DNA of 64,000 bases from Perognathus longimembris pacificus (Eukaryota; Chordata; Mammalia; Rodentia; Heteromyidae). Positions within the stretch are counted from its first letter, which is position 1. Each line of letters begins with the position of its first letter. Under the pieces are notes generated by a model. It did no database searches, was not told where the DNA came from, and saw nothing but the letters and a program-made list of their open reading frames with translations. Position numbers and translations under genes: made by a program. This document shows, piece after piece, positions 41,626 through 54,328 of the stretch. The stretch is from assembly GCF_023159225.1 (NCBI RefSeq), contig NC_063172.1, positions 63,422,828-63,486,827 on the forward strand. Direction: 5' to 3'.

Positions 41626-44279
41626 TTTCTTCAAACATTGTCTAACCTTGAAAGCAGCACTTTTGCTTTCTTTTTAAGAGGGAGGAGGCAGGCTGATGGA
41701 AACAGGACACAGCTCACTTGAAACACTTTATCAGGGAAAGATGGCTACTGTACATTTTTGGAACATTAAAAAATAAAGCTTTTAATTCACAATGAGAGTT
41801 AGGATAGGATCGAGACTCATAAACTTAGGATGGAAAAATTTCCTGCAGACTTTCCAAGGCTGGGAATTACCCATTTTCCTTTCCCTTATCCACCAGAGGT
41901 CAGACAACCTTATAGAGCGCCCCCCAAGATTTTTAGCTATGCTCCACGACTGACCACTTTCCAGGCCCTGCTTCCTGCACCCGTCTTCAAGTCTCATCCT
42001 TCGAAAGCTCCCACAGCCTGGGGGGTGGGGGTGGGGTGGGAGGGGATGTTCCTGAGAGTGTGCAGGCTAGCTGCCTGATTCTCTCCTCCTCCTGGCCAGA
42101 CCCACCCAGGCCTCCCTGGAGAGCTTTGTGACTGCTGGTGGAGACAGTTCTCTAGATTGGGTGACAAAGCCTGCGGGCTGGGAGCCAGGCTGGCCCCCGC
42201 AGTGGACCAGGGGCAGCCACTCATAGGTGTTCTCTGACAGGGGGCAGTGCCTCAGAGCTCACCTTGCACACTTCTCACTTCCTGTTCGATGCACTTGGAT
42301 CCTTTCTGGAAAGTTATGTGGCACCGCAGGAAAGCCTGCTATTTCTAGCGCACGGTGACATCTGCTCTGAACTGTGTGCCTCCGGGTGCTCACCCTGGCG
42401 TTGCTGCAATTCCTGGCCTTCTCACCAGCTAATCACTGCGAGAACACAGCTTGACTTTTATCTCAATTGTTATCATTGTGCAGACTCCTCTGCGCAGATG
42501 CCAAGAGCCTGCCCAGAGTATAACCCATTTTGCACCCAGATTCTTCAATTTTGTCTCAGTGGATGTTGCCACACCTCATAGCATTTCTAGCTCACTCACA
42601 GTACATTTAGGAATGGAAAAAATATGTTTATTTTTTTGTAACAAAATACCCTGACCTCCCTGCACGTTCTATTGCTTCTTCTGACTTGCTCCCAGTGTCT
42701 TACCTGGGTATATTATCTCAAGAAGGGAGAATGATTCAGATTTATTTTCTCAGTTCTATGTCTTTTGGTAATTGGGGTCTCCATGTGGACAAGAAAGCCC
42801 ATGATCTCTCTTTCTTTTTTCTCTTTCCAAAGGACTTCCATCTCTCATCTTCCTTTGCTTCCTGTTTGGCTCATAGTAGTTGGCCAACTGTAGAAAGACA
42901 GACAGCACTTGAAAGTTTAGAGCACAAAAATGAGTAAGCTGTACTAGTGAACCTACTACAGAACTGCAGATTATCCTTCCATGAAGGCACTGCTCACAGA
43001 AATGAAACAGGAAATCCAAATCTGGATGCTGATGGGAACTGAGGAGATGTGGTTGCTGTAAGCTTTTTCTCTTAGCGAGAGTCAGACACTGTATTTGAAG
43101 AACTTCCAGGGCTAGCAATCTGGCTTGGTTGGGTAATTATTATGGATGACAAGCAATGCGTGTGGAACCCAGAGATCTGCCAGCTAGAGGTGTTTGAGAC
43201 TTGGAGAACAGAAACAGAGTTCTAAGTGTTGACTGAAGAGTGAATGTCATCAGCCTTTAAGTGGATAACGGAGGGTATCAAACATCTGGCAGAGCAAGAA
43301 CAGGTTGTGTCTTCCCTGTGGCGAGCAGAGCAGGTGATAGACTACCCCTACGACCCGTCACCAGTGACTTTGGACAGTGCATGCTGCTCAATCAGAACTC
43401 CTTTACAGTCACTAAACCAATGATTTATGTGCCTCACAGAATAAGCTCTTTTATCTTCTGCCTCTTAATCATAGGCTCAAAGAATTAAAGGGCAAGGAGA
43501 AGTCAAGGTGACTATTGTAAGTCACCATAAAAAGCCCTATAAACTTGCCGGGAACATTATAGAGCAGTTAGTTTAAGCAATGGCTACATTTCAGGGGTTC
43601 CTAGAGCAAAGATGGTATATTGTCTCTCTGCAAGCTCTCAGAATATCAGTGAACTAATTCAGTATGAAAACGATGTTCAAAGTCTGCTATGGCAGAAGCA
43701 ATTTCACAAGAAAAGAGCAGAAAGCTTATTTAAGAAGGCTTTTGGGTTTATTTTCAGGGGGAGGGGTTAAATCTTCTAAGATATTAGTTATGGGTGGAGG
43801 AGTTACAACCTAGCATTCACGAATGGATGGGTCTAAGCAGCTTTCAGGAAAGGTGCAGTTTAATTAAAGATTCAATGTCTTCAACCCTGCATGCAGGACA
43901 GTGTTCATTAGCTAAGTAGTAATTTCATAAACTGGCTGAATGAGTTGATTCTGAGTCATTCTGGAGTTTTCACCAGTGAGATGACACAAGAGGGAAATAC
44001 AGTTAGCTGGAAAGGAGAAAACAAAGATGATTTCTGGAAGGCATTTTAACTCTTTGTTAAGATTGAGTATTTTTCTAGAAATAGGTAGTTGTTGGTCTTA
44101 TGAAAATTTACATGCATATATGTAAATATGCATAATAGGGAGGAATAAAACAAAAAAAATCTAGCAGGTAATTTAGATTACTACATGTTCAAAAAGGGCC
44201 AGAAAGGGAGAAAAGAGAAAGACAGCTCACTGAAGGCAAAAAGAAAAATAATAAATAGTAGAGCTAAATCCAAACATAT
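41626..44279. other. single-copy-like DNA with a GC-richer part
   Basis: The part from 41.9 to 42.6 kb is GC-richer and includes a G-rich run (42020-42046) and a 105-codon frame (42264-42581) without recognisable motifs. The rest is AT-rich, and a 120-codon minus frame (42756-43118) shows no motif. No repeat family is recognised. Confidence 0.45.
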
Positions 44280-44387
44280 GTGTCTGTCTCTCTGTTTCTG
44301 TTGCTGTCTGTCTCTCTGTCTTTGTCTTTCTGTCTCTCTTACACACACACACACACACACAGACACACACACACAGACACACACTCA
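44280..44387. repeat. (TCTG)n/(TCTC)n then (CA)n compound microsatellite
   Basis: TCTG/TCTC/TTTG words (44280-44338) run into CA units with GACA interruptions (44341-44387). Confidence 0.9.
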
Positions 44388-46421
44388 CTAACAGAGAGGG
44401 AGTGTTGCTCCCTGAAGTAATTTGTGGAGTAGTTTTGGCCATATTTCTTAACGGGTTAGCATTCCATTTCCATATTTATAAAGCCAAGCTAGGATGGCTG
44501 GCTCTTTATCTCACAGAAGGGTTAGGGGGTTAATAGACTCTTACATTGGTCCTGAATATCAACCTTCCAAAGTGCAGAATCAAACTCCTTTTTCCACATC
44601 AGACCATAAGAATATCCTCAATGAAATGAATGGATAAGCAACACTGCATTTTCCTCTTCTAGCATTTCCATCCTTCCTCTGTGACAGCTCTGATCCAGTG
44701 CCTCTCTCCCGTCTCCTTAACTCTCTCCTGATTGCTGAGAATTGGACTTGGGAACAGGGAACTGACATATATTATACTAGTTAGTGTTGACAGATTGTTA
44801 TTATACTAAAGTCAGAGACTTTTTCCTTTCTTTCTTGTTTTTAGTGAGAGCACAGACAAGACAGAGAAAGAACAAGAATGTGCAGAAGTGTAAGACAGCG
44901 ATGCATAACCTGAAAGGCACACTGTACAGAGGCAAGATAGGACCCAGGGGTAAAATAGTGCAGAATACAAATCCCTAGTGAGAAATCTGAATTCTTGTGA
45001 TTAGCATCAGTAGGAGTAAAACAAATGACCTTTAAAAAGAAGAGGTAGCTTGAAATTTCCCATTGTTTTGCTAGGCAGTACCCAGTGGGCCTTTATCAGT
45101 TTTCTTCCCCTGGCTCTGTTAGGTTCTGGGCTAATTGTTGTCCACAGATAGATATCTTTTCCACCTCTGTTTCCCACTGTGGTCATCCTAAAGGCCCTAG
45201 TTATTAAATAGACTTTTTCTAGTGAAGAGCTACATAATTTTTACTAGATCTACCATAATTTTGTGCAGCAGCATAGCATTATGACTGGCAAGCTTAAAAA
45301 AAAAACAACAACAAAAAAACAACGGTGCTGCTGAGCTGGCTATATTTCATCTGCCTCTGTACAGTTCTACCACTTAAATTGCATGTGAACACGGAGAACA
45401 AATATGCTTTCATTGTCTGTCTGCAGTCTTTAGCACAGCTTCAAAGTTTCCGAGGAAAATGCTGCATTGCGGCTGGTCTGTGTCTCTCTGCTGGCATGTA
45501 GCGGCAGAGGAGGGGCCCTCACAAAGCCGAACTGTTTTCAGCTTCACTCAGCAGATCCCCCAGCTCCCAGAGATAATGAGGAAAGTGTCTTCTGCATGCT
45601 AAGGGCTACAGAAGACTGGGAGGAGATAGTTAGATAGGCAGGTACTAATTAAACAGGGTTGGTTATCTGTATAATTTATTTTTAAAATGATCAGAGACAT
45701 TAAATGCTTTGTTTGTTCAGGAGGCATTTTTTTTCTCTCCAAAGAAGTAGACCTTTTTAGTTTGTCAGATGTTTTCTCCAAATAAGTAGGCTTTTATTTT
45801 TAAGATTTCGGAGAATTTATGAAACAAACTCAAAATGTAAAATACTCTGGTCATTTTGACAAAGCTTTCTTAATTTTAACCACAGCAGAAGGACATTTTA
45901 CATTTTGCTTTCCATGTGGCAGGCTGCCTAAAGAAAGGTGTAGCAAGCAGAGTTAGAGCTGCTGAAAGATGTGAGTGGTGATATCGATTCACTCATTTGT
46001 TCACTTGTGAATGAATGCATTCACTTTGACATATCGACATATCTACCATATTCTTCACATTGGAAATGTAAGTGATAAGCAAGACCCCAACTGTCAATGT
46101 CAGGAGCTGTTTTTTTTTTTTTTAAATACCTGTCAAGTATTAGTTCTTGAAGGTGTGTAGAAGTCCACTCAATCTTTCTTCTCTGTTTGCTCCCAGGACA
46201 CTGGGCTTGCCCTACCATCATGTCTGTGTTTTGGCCCAGTCATTGTTATTTTGTGGCACTTTTCTTTAGTTTTCTAGTTTTATTTGGCAAGGAAAGAGTG
46301 CATGCATGACATATAAACATCCCCGCCCCCAATCACTTGTATTATAAGTAGTATTCTTATGTCCATTTTACTCATGTCCGTCATGTGACAATGCAATTGT
46401 GAAAACTATTTCCTTCTACAG
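44388..46421. other. single-copy-like DNA
   Basis: No frame above 70 codons. The part from 45.35 to 45.60 kb is balanced in composition and looks unlike decayed repeat, so it is a possible conserved non-coding element. An AAAACAAC-rich patch lies at 45297-45323. No gene. Confidence 0.45.
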
Positions 46422-47012
46422 TACAGGTTTAGTATTCCTTATTCAAAATGCTGAGCAACAGAAGGGCTTTGGATTTTAATTTTTTTAGATATTGCAATAT
46501 TTCACATACATACCAAGATGTGTGAAATATGGGACTAACGTATAAACAAAAAATCCATTTATGCTTCATGCATCTCTTACAACCCAACCTGCAGGTCATT
46601 TTGTACACATTTTAGAGCATGTGTGCTTTGGCTGTGACTCCAAAGGAGGTGAACTAGATCATCTCATCTCAAAATAATTTGGAGTTTATAGCATTTTGGA
46701 TTTCAAACTCTTATTCTTTCTAGGTTGGCACTTTACCACTTGAGCCATGACTCCAGCCCCTTTTGGTTTAGTTACAATTTGAATAGTCATTCTCCTATTT
46801 ATACTTTCTACATAAGTGGGATAACAGGGGTTAGTCACCAAACCCAGATTTTTATTTTTTTTTAAGTGGTTGAGATAAAGGTCTTGAGAACTTTTGGCCT
46901 TGAACTATGATCTTCCTGATATTTTTACCTCCCAAGTATCTAGGATTATAGGCTTGAGCCACTGTGTCGGGTTGGATTTGAGGCTTTTGAATTAGGGATG
47001 CCCAGCGTGTAA
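46422..47012. repeat. Tigger-type DNA transposon remnant with SINE insertions
   Basis: Terminal inverted repeats: tacaggtttagtattcctt at the left (46422), and the complement of ...gaattagggatgcccagc at the right, ending gtgta (about 47011). The 30-base ends agree at about two thirds of positions. It is AT-rich inside, with paired 'ttttggattt' words. The middle is interrupted by SINEs (46718-46975). It is short and has no transposase frame, so it is a non-autonomous or internally deleted copy. Confidence 0.7.
46718..46975 (-). repeat. SINE pair (Geo-like scrap and B1-like) inside the Tigger element
   Basis: A Geo-like complement ('aggttggcactttaccacttg') with a degraded 7SL part reaches about 46848. 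A T-run and a second 7SL/B1-like complement ending 'gagccactgtgtcgggt' follow. Both are old. Confidence 0.5.
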
Positions 47013-48133
47013 CAATTTTGTATCCCAGGGGCCCTATCTGAACTAAAGAACCAGCCTTTCTGTTTCTTTCTTTTTTCTCCCTTCAGTGAATCATGTTATC
47101 AACTGCCCTTATCATTAAAGTGTTGTCTACTTAAAACAGGGATGATGCCTTCCTGCTCCAAACATCCATACACTATCCTGCTATAGCAAGCCAGAATAGA
47201 TTTCCTCTTTAAAAACGACAAAAAACAAAAAACAAAACCTTACAGCATGAAACTTGGGCTTTTTCACAACATGCAGCTTCAGGGAAGCCATGTCTATTAT
47301 TGCAAAAGCAGGTTTGTCTGGTGAAAAAAAAATGTTTTGCAGCTGAGAGCAGTTTGAAAGAGGCTCTCAGTGAGCTTTTGTTCTTGCCTGTTTAACAGCT
47401 TAAGGTTTAGAGAAGCCTATGTGAGTTCACCTTTTACATTTGAGTCCAAAAATGGAATCCATTAAAGGGCTCTCCTGAGCCTGTAGTGAATTTCAGTGTT
47501 CCTAGGAGGATACTCCTGGCTCACTTAACTGGTCTAGAAATCTCATGGCCTCAGGCTCACCGTCTTTATTTGGAGGAGGATGCGAAACAGGGAATTAGTT
47601 CAAAAGCTGCAACCACCATCTTCCCTTTTGCCTCTAATGTCTCTAATGTCTGTTGCTCAGCATCCTTCCACACCACTTGCAGTATTTTAAGAACCATTTT
47701 GGAGGACCTAGGTCATAGCTGTTAGAATTAATATTGTCCTCTCACTTTCTGTATTGCTTCTCATGTTTGCAGCTGTGTAATCCATGTGCATCTGGTCAGG
47801 AAATTTGGAGAATAAAATTGTGTGTGTGCGGGGGGGGGGTGGGGGTGGGGGGAGGGCGGACTTGGATTTCTGACAGTCAGATCCTGAAGAGAACAGTCGC
47901 ATCCTCTGCAGAGGGCAGGGGTAGGAGACAGGATGTATCTGTATCCATGCAGGATATTGTCTGTGGTTGCTTAACTGTTCAGAAATTAGTTTTCCTCCCC
48001 CACTAATTCATAGGCTAATGTTTGGGTGTGAGACAATGCCATACTGGCAAGATCCTAAAGGAAGAGGTTCCTAGGAACCCGGTGACATCGTAGTCCTGAG
48101 GCTGGAGTTGGAACTTCACTGAGAGTAGGCATC
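47013..48133. other. single-copy-like DNA with a G-rich run
   Basis: Frames of 64-90 codons overlap at 47486-48006 without recognisable motifs. The G-rich stretch 47829-47857 is listed separately. No gene. Confidence 0.45.
47829..47857 (+). other. potential G-quadruplex run
   Basis: Runs of 10, 5, 6 and 3 G separated by single T or A, following a short GT run. This fits a G-quadruplex pattern on the plus strand. Confidence 0.7.
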
Positions 48134-48149
48134 TGAGAACACTGGTCTT

Positions 48150-49011
48150 TCTTTTTTATTTTATTTTTATTTTTTATTTTTTTTGTAGATCCTTTAATAC
48201 CAAAAGCAGTTTATTACTTACAGAAAATGCATTCTGTGAATGCTGCAGAAAGGTCCTATGGTAATTTTTTTTTAATTCAAATTTTTATTATCAAACTGAT
48301 GTACAGAGAGGTTACAGTTTCATACATTAGGCATTGGATACATTTCTTGTACTGTTTGTTACCTTGTCCCTCATAACCCCCTCCCTCCTCCCCCTTTCCT
48401 TTTCCCCCCCTGAGGTGTTGCATTCATTTACACCAAACAGTTTTGCAAGTATTGTTTTTGTAGTTGTTTGTCTTTTTTTACCCTGTGTCTCTCAATTTTG
48501 GTATTCCCTTTCACTTTCCTAGTTCCAATACCAGTATACATGGTTTCCAATATACTCAGATAAGATTACAGAGATAGTGTAGGTACAACCACAGGAAGGT
48601 GATACAAGAACATCATTAATAATAGAAGCTACAGATACACATGGTACGTTGAAAGTAATTACAACTGTGATATAACAATTGTTTCCATAACATGGAGTTC
48701 ATTTCACTTAGAATCATCTTATGTGTTCATAAGGGTATAGCTATTGGGCTCTTGTGATCCTCTGCTGTGACTTGTCTAAACTTGTGCTAATTATTCCCAA
48801 TAAGGGAGACCATAGAGTCCATGTTTCTTTGGGTCTGGCTCACTTCACTTAGTATAATTTTTTCCAAGTCCTTCCATTTCCTTACAAATGGAACAATGTC
48901 ATTCTTTCTGATAGAGGCATAAAATTCCATTGTGTATATGTACCACATTTTCCTGATCCATTCGTCTACTGAGGGGCATCTCGTTGGTTCCAGATTCTAG
49001 CTATGACAAAT
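48150..49011 (-). mobile_element. 5'-truncated L1 with 3' transduction
   Basis: The whole insert lies between perfect 16-bp duplications tgagaacactggtctt (48134-48149 and 49012-49027). In sense (minus) order it has an ORF2 end, a 3' UTR, an A-run (complement of 48264-48273), then about 80 bp not found in other L1 copies here (48185-48264), then a second, longer A/T-rich tail (48150-48184). The coding part is only the last ~220 bp of ORF2. Two tails inside one duplication are the mark of read-through past the L1's own poly(A) signal. Confidence 0.88.
48185..48264 (-). other. transduced 3' flank with AATAAA
   Basis: An 80-bp non-L1 segment between the two tails of the L1 above. It has AATAAA on the minus strand (complement at 48210-48215), 25 bases before the second tail. 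That is the normal spacing for cleavage and polyadenylation. Its parent locus is elsewhere in the genome. Confidence 0.8.
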
Positions 49012-49039
49012 TGAGAACACTGGTCTTGACAGTGGCTGT

Positions 49040-49130
49040 AGCACATTATCTCAGAATCACTGTGTGGGTGCCAAGGTCAATTGTATGACTTTGAACTGCC
49101 CTTCAGCCCCAGAATCCTCATTTATGGAAT
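49040..49130 (+). repeat. possible MIR fragment
   Basis: 'tgactttgaactgcccttcagccccag' (split, 49087-49113), then 'aatcctcatttatgg', resembles the conserved MIR core followed by its 3' part. It is short and diverged. Confidence 0.3.
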
Positions 49131-49377
49131 TGTAGTAGGGAAGCCCAGTTCTTTGGTGTTTTGAGAGGGTTAATTTTTAAATTAGCTTATTAATTTTAGT
49201 TCAACTTAGTTCTTCATTAAGTTTAAAGTTTTTGACATGTAACTTTCCTGTGTATTTAAATGTATTTTTAAAAGGTGAGTATTAATTGAATCATTACTAT
49301 ATTTCATTGTTGTAATAGGCAGATTGCTTCCTTGTTCTCCAATTTCATTTTCCTTCCATTCTGGGTACATCACTATT

Positions 49378-49588
49378 TTTTTTTTTTTTTTTTTTTTGGC
49401 CTGTCCTGGGCCTTGGACTCAGGGCCTGAGCACTGTCCCTGGCTTCTTCCCGCTCAAGGCTAGCACTCTGCCACCTGAGCCACAGCGCCCCTTCTGGCCG
49501 TTTTCCATATATGTGGTGCTGGAGAATCGAACCGAGAGCTTCATGTGTAGAAGGCAAGCACTCTTGCCACTAGGCCATATTCCCAGCC
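49378..49588 (-). repeat. IDL-Geo dimeric SINE
   Basis: Flanked by a perfect 17-bp duplication, ctgggtacatcactatt (49361-49377 and 49589-49605), the longest in the window. The Geo half carries the 'gagcgggaagaag' variant of the young copies, but the ID-like half has the commoner sequence plus private changes. The tail complement is T22. Confidence 0.93.
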
Positions 49589-49605
49589 CTGGGTACATCA
49601 CTATT

Positions 49606-52600
49606 ATAGGCCGCAGTCTTTATGGTCATAGATGAGGGCATCAAAATCAGCTGTGGAAAATGGCTTGCGAGCAGAAGCCCATAGTGGCTTCAGGGCAGTC
49701 TTCTTGTCCTCTGGATCCCATCTACTGATGGCCATGATGTAGAAAGGGAGTCTAAGGTATGAAGGGATAGTGGAACAATAACATGAGAGGAACCTGGGTC
49801 CCGGAATGACTGCCTGAATACATCATTTTTACCTTTGCCACCAGTGTGTGCGTCAGCTAGACATACCTGTGGCAATGTGATGCTACCAAGATTTCTTGGG
49901 TAATGAGTTGAGCAGCTTGAGGCTTTCTCTTACAGCACAATTTGAAAGTCCATGTATGAACCTTGAAGCAAAATGGACTACTCATAAATCAATCAATCAG
50001 TACATGGTTGAAAGGGATGGAATCAAAGCAGAATCAGGACTGATCTCAGGCAGAGAGCAATAGTCACATAATCTCTTTAGGAGAATTTGCAAAGCAGCCA
50101 GGCCTGAGGTGAACAGTGCTACCTCATGGTGGTGTAACAATTGTGTCTTAGAAACTCAGAACTCCAATGGGCTGTTATTCCTTCTAGAGGGTAGGAGAAA
50201 CTTCTCCAGCCACCCAGAGCAAAAGTGAGTGGGATTAGCTCCTTCTTGAATAGCTCCTGAACGTACAACTTGTCTAGTAAACTAGATCCCCCAAACACCT
50301 GCTCTTCTTTGCCTCCATCAATGCTGGAAACGATAGTTTGCTCACATGGATTACAACTACACATAGTATTTCCACCACATCGATGGATTTCAGGAGGAAA
50401 AAAATCAATCAAGGGGTGAGCTAAGCTAGCACATGGACAGTTTGGCAAGAGGAGAATTTAATTATGTCCACGATTAAAGGAATTATTTTGTCCTGTGCTC
50501 CATGGCCTCCAGGGTACCGAGGGACATAGCTGAATGGAATTCAGAGGACCAGTTCTTTCAAACGAGGAATGGGACAGATGAAAGACAAGGGTTTGCAAGT
50601 AGAAAGAGAAGAAATCTAATCCTTTAAGAAGAGCTTGAACATTTGAAGAGTGAAAAGGTTGCTGGGGATCGGAACAGCTGATTATTCTCTAATCTTCATA
50701 GCACCTGAGCTCTGGTAGGAATTTGAACAAGGCACTTGGAGGCTTCTCTGCCAGCACTCTCCGGTCACTTATATAACTCAAGGGTTTTCAGATTCAAAAG
50801 TGCCTGATTTCTGTATTGTTGTCAGCGTGACTCAACCTCTTCACTGACTTTAATGGGTATTTTAAGTACCTTAATTTATTTCCAACTATCAAAATTGTTT
50901 TCAAACCTCTTGTTTAGCTCAGAGATTACTCTCTCGCTTAAAATTTGCTTCAGACTGAAGGACAGAGAAATGATATTGGTTTGCTCCAGTCTGCTGCTCT
51001 GGGGGAGGGTCCTGAGCCGTGGTGATGGGGAGTCTGTTCCTGGCTGTGGTCGGGGTGCTGTGGTTTACGTCTGATGTCTGAAAAGGCAGTAGGGATTCAG
51101 CATTAGTGATGAAATTGATGAGTGCTTTGGAAGCTAAGTGAATGGAGCCTTGACATTTCCAATCAGATCTCTCATGCACACAATCCAGACATGGGTTATC
51201 AGCTGAGTATGCTGAACTCTGTAAGTTGGCTAATTTCTGCCTTTAGATTTCTCTTACATTTTTTTTTTTTTGGTGCGTAAATTTCTTGCTTGCTTCTCCC
51301 TTCACTCATTTATTCACATAGTTATCCACTGACTCATTTATTCTTACTGGGCACTGGGCTCTGTGAAGGAGTTGGAGGATTCCACAGAGTGTTAGGGTGC
51401 TTTCTACAATCCCCACAGCCATTTCCATTTTGTGCTTCCCTCCTCCTTTCCACTCCTGGACCAGCTCTTTCTTGTCTAACTTCTGCACTTGCCCCTGCCA
51501 GCCTTATTTTCTAGCTGCTTTCCAGTCAGCCGTTGCTTTCCACTTCCCACCAGCACCTTGACATTTATAGTTTCTATATCCATTCAGCCAAGCAGATTTC
51601 CTCTAAAGGTAACAGAGTAGAGCTCATCTATGGGGGGTGGGATAGAGTACAGGCGTAGTAGTAGCTGGTGAAAGACTGTTGTTTCCAGTTGGAGGTAAAT
51701 GCCAAGGGACCTGCGGGTGATAGAAAATGTATCCTCACAAGACCCCCTAGAATGTCACAGCTGGAGAAAGCTTACCAAGCTATCCATTTCTTCAGAACTC
51801 AAGTTCTCCACTTTTCCAGTCATGACTCAGCTTTTGCTTTAATCATTTCCCAGGGACCGGGAGCTGGCTCTCCAAGGCATTTACAGATTAGCTAGCTACT
51901 GTGCCCTCCTTCCTATGTCTGTGTTTGTACGGCTTTCTAGGACCTTGTCCCTCATTTTCCAAATCACTTTAGGAATAGCAGGAACATCTTACTTCTTTTC
52001 CATCGAATAATTGTATAGCCTTTTGCCTCCAAGAAATTCTAAAATTTTACCTTAATTCACATAAGCCCAAAGGAAAGTTCACTCAGAACAATGTAGAGTT
52101 GTCTTATGGGACACAAAGACAAAAATGCCCATAGGCCTCACCTGGACTTAAGGACCCAGAAGCATCCGGATGCTTTCCATGTCTCTCATCTGAGCTTTCG
52201 CTGTGCGTCTGCTCTCTTTGGCCTCGCTCTCTTTCTCTCTCTGTTTCCTCTCCTCTCGAATTCATGTGGCAGAAAGCATGTTCTAGCAGCTCCCATGTTT
52301 TTCATGTTTTGGTTACTATCATGTCATCCACAGGCCCTCATTCTCTTCTCTCTCCTCTCCTCTTCTGCATCTTTACCCTTCTTCCTCTTCTTCTTCCTTT
52401 CCCTTCATCATTGGTGTTCCATTCTTAGGGAACATCAGTGGTTCTAGGTGGATGAAATTCTTCCCATGAGTGAAGAAATTTACTGTCTCTCAGGTTGTGT
52501 CATAGATGAATATAAAGAGGGAAAGAAGAGGACCAATTTATAGAAAAGTGGTTATGGCAGGCAATTCTCTATGTGTTCTGCAAATACCACTCGGATATCT

Positions 52601-54328
52601 CAGTACAGAAACCACCTTCTTCTAAATCATCTCCCCAGTCCCCTATCCTGTAAATTATCCCCAACTTTTCTCATATGCTTTAGTTTCCACGAGGGCACCT
52701 CCATTTTATTCTCTTTTTCTTTTAAATTATAGGATGAGAATATGCCTCTTAGAACTCATTTTAATAGTAAGAGATGATAAGTATAAAGTTAAGGTCACCT
52801 CAGCAAAAATTGGGGACCTTTTTAGAGGTCATTTCCCTTAGAATTTACTACTATATCTGTCATGGGTATTTCTATTACTGGTAGAAGTTATGGTTCCAAA
52901 GATATATTTTTCAATATAGAGATTTCAAGATGAAAGACTGAATAATGACATTGGCCAAGGACAATCTGAATACAAAGCAAAGTGAAATCCTATTAATAAT
53001 CTAACTGGAAAAATTTGCCCTGAGAACATTTAGCTATTACTTATATCAAGTTTTCAGAGAAACAGTCTATCTTTTAGTAGTTAAAATTCATAAGCTAAAT
53101 GAATTTAGTCAATATTTCTCCTTTATGTACTGCATCTCATACATGGTAGTGCTTAAATGGTACTTTAAAATTTATGTTTACAACTGGTATAGGTTTCATT
53201 ATTTCTGAAATATCAAAATGATGTTCACTGTTGCATTGTTTTACTTAGTTCATTTAGTCATTTGTTGAGAAGCAACTAAACACATATTTGTATCAAGCAT
53301 GTTATGCTAGGTACAAAGTCTATGGTGGGAAAAGTCCCACTTTTGGATCTCAGGAGATTGCAATCCAGTGATCTGTGCACATATTAGCAGACACCAAACA
53401 GAAATGACAACTATGCAATAGGCTCATATAGGGTTGCTGCAAAATGAAAGCACAGTAAATATAAATAAAAAGCTATAACTAGGGGCATTGAGTTACTCTG
53501 TCATCAAATAGACCTTATCTTCAATCCAATCTCTGTTATTATAACCTATGATATTTAAAGATGTTATATATCTTCAGTCATATGTTTTTCTCACATAGAA
53601 ATTAAATAATATCGCAAAATATACAACATGCTATTTCATTTATTCATTACAAGATCATTTGGAAATCTCAATGAACTACACTAAATTGTGTCATGGACTA
53701 CATCAAAGAGTTTGGGCCTTGATTTTACTTTGAAATGTGAATTCAGTGATGAATTTAAGTAGAATAATAGTTTCATAAATTTCCATTTTATAGGAGTAAT
53801 TCTATTTGTACTATAGTGGGTGTATTTGAGAAGGTTGAATCCAGATCTCGAGACTTGGTTAAAATGATTTTAGAAACCCTGGGCAAGGAAGAAATGTAGA
53901 CATCATTGATGAAGACAAAACACAACTAGGGAAAAACAGAAGAGATAGATCTTGGTATATGATTTCCTAAGCAGTAGTTCTTAAGCAGTTTAAAGTATAA
54001 ATGAATAGAAAGAGAGAAGAATATCATTCTGTAATTTAGATGGCAAGGGATATAGAAAAAGAAGGTTTCAGGTAAAGAATAAGAAATTATTTTCTGGCTA
54101 TTGTGAATTTGAGGTACTTATGGGACATGTAGCTAAAGACATTTTTGATAAATATTTGTGTCTTCAAGAGAAAGGCTAAAGAGAGGAATCTGATCCCTGA
54201 GATCTGGCTCCAAGCTGTGGGGATTTGCTAATAAGTCCTTCCATTGTTGTGCCTTGGTATCCATTCCTCCTGGCTCCTCCACTGAGCAGCAAGTGGTGAG
54301 TTCCTGGTGGAACCTATAATCAAGATGA
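49606..54328. other. long single-copy-like stretch, no gene seen
   Basis: This 4.7-kb block has no repeat that I recognise. The longest frames are 109 codons (50119-50448, minus) and 113 codons (52106-52447, plus), neither with a domain. The second is rich in Leu/Phe/Ser because of a CTTC-rich strand. The part from 52.7 to 54.1 kb is very AT-rich. It may be intronic, but no exon can be supported. Confidence 0.5.

Noticed and set aside
41200..41677. 144- and 105-codon frames on opposite strands
   Set aside because: Arg/Glu/Gly and Pro/Ser/Leu repeats from the TTCC/CCCT tract, fused to a SINE reading.
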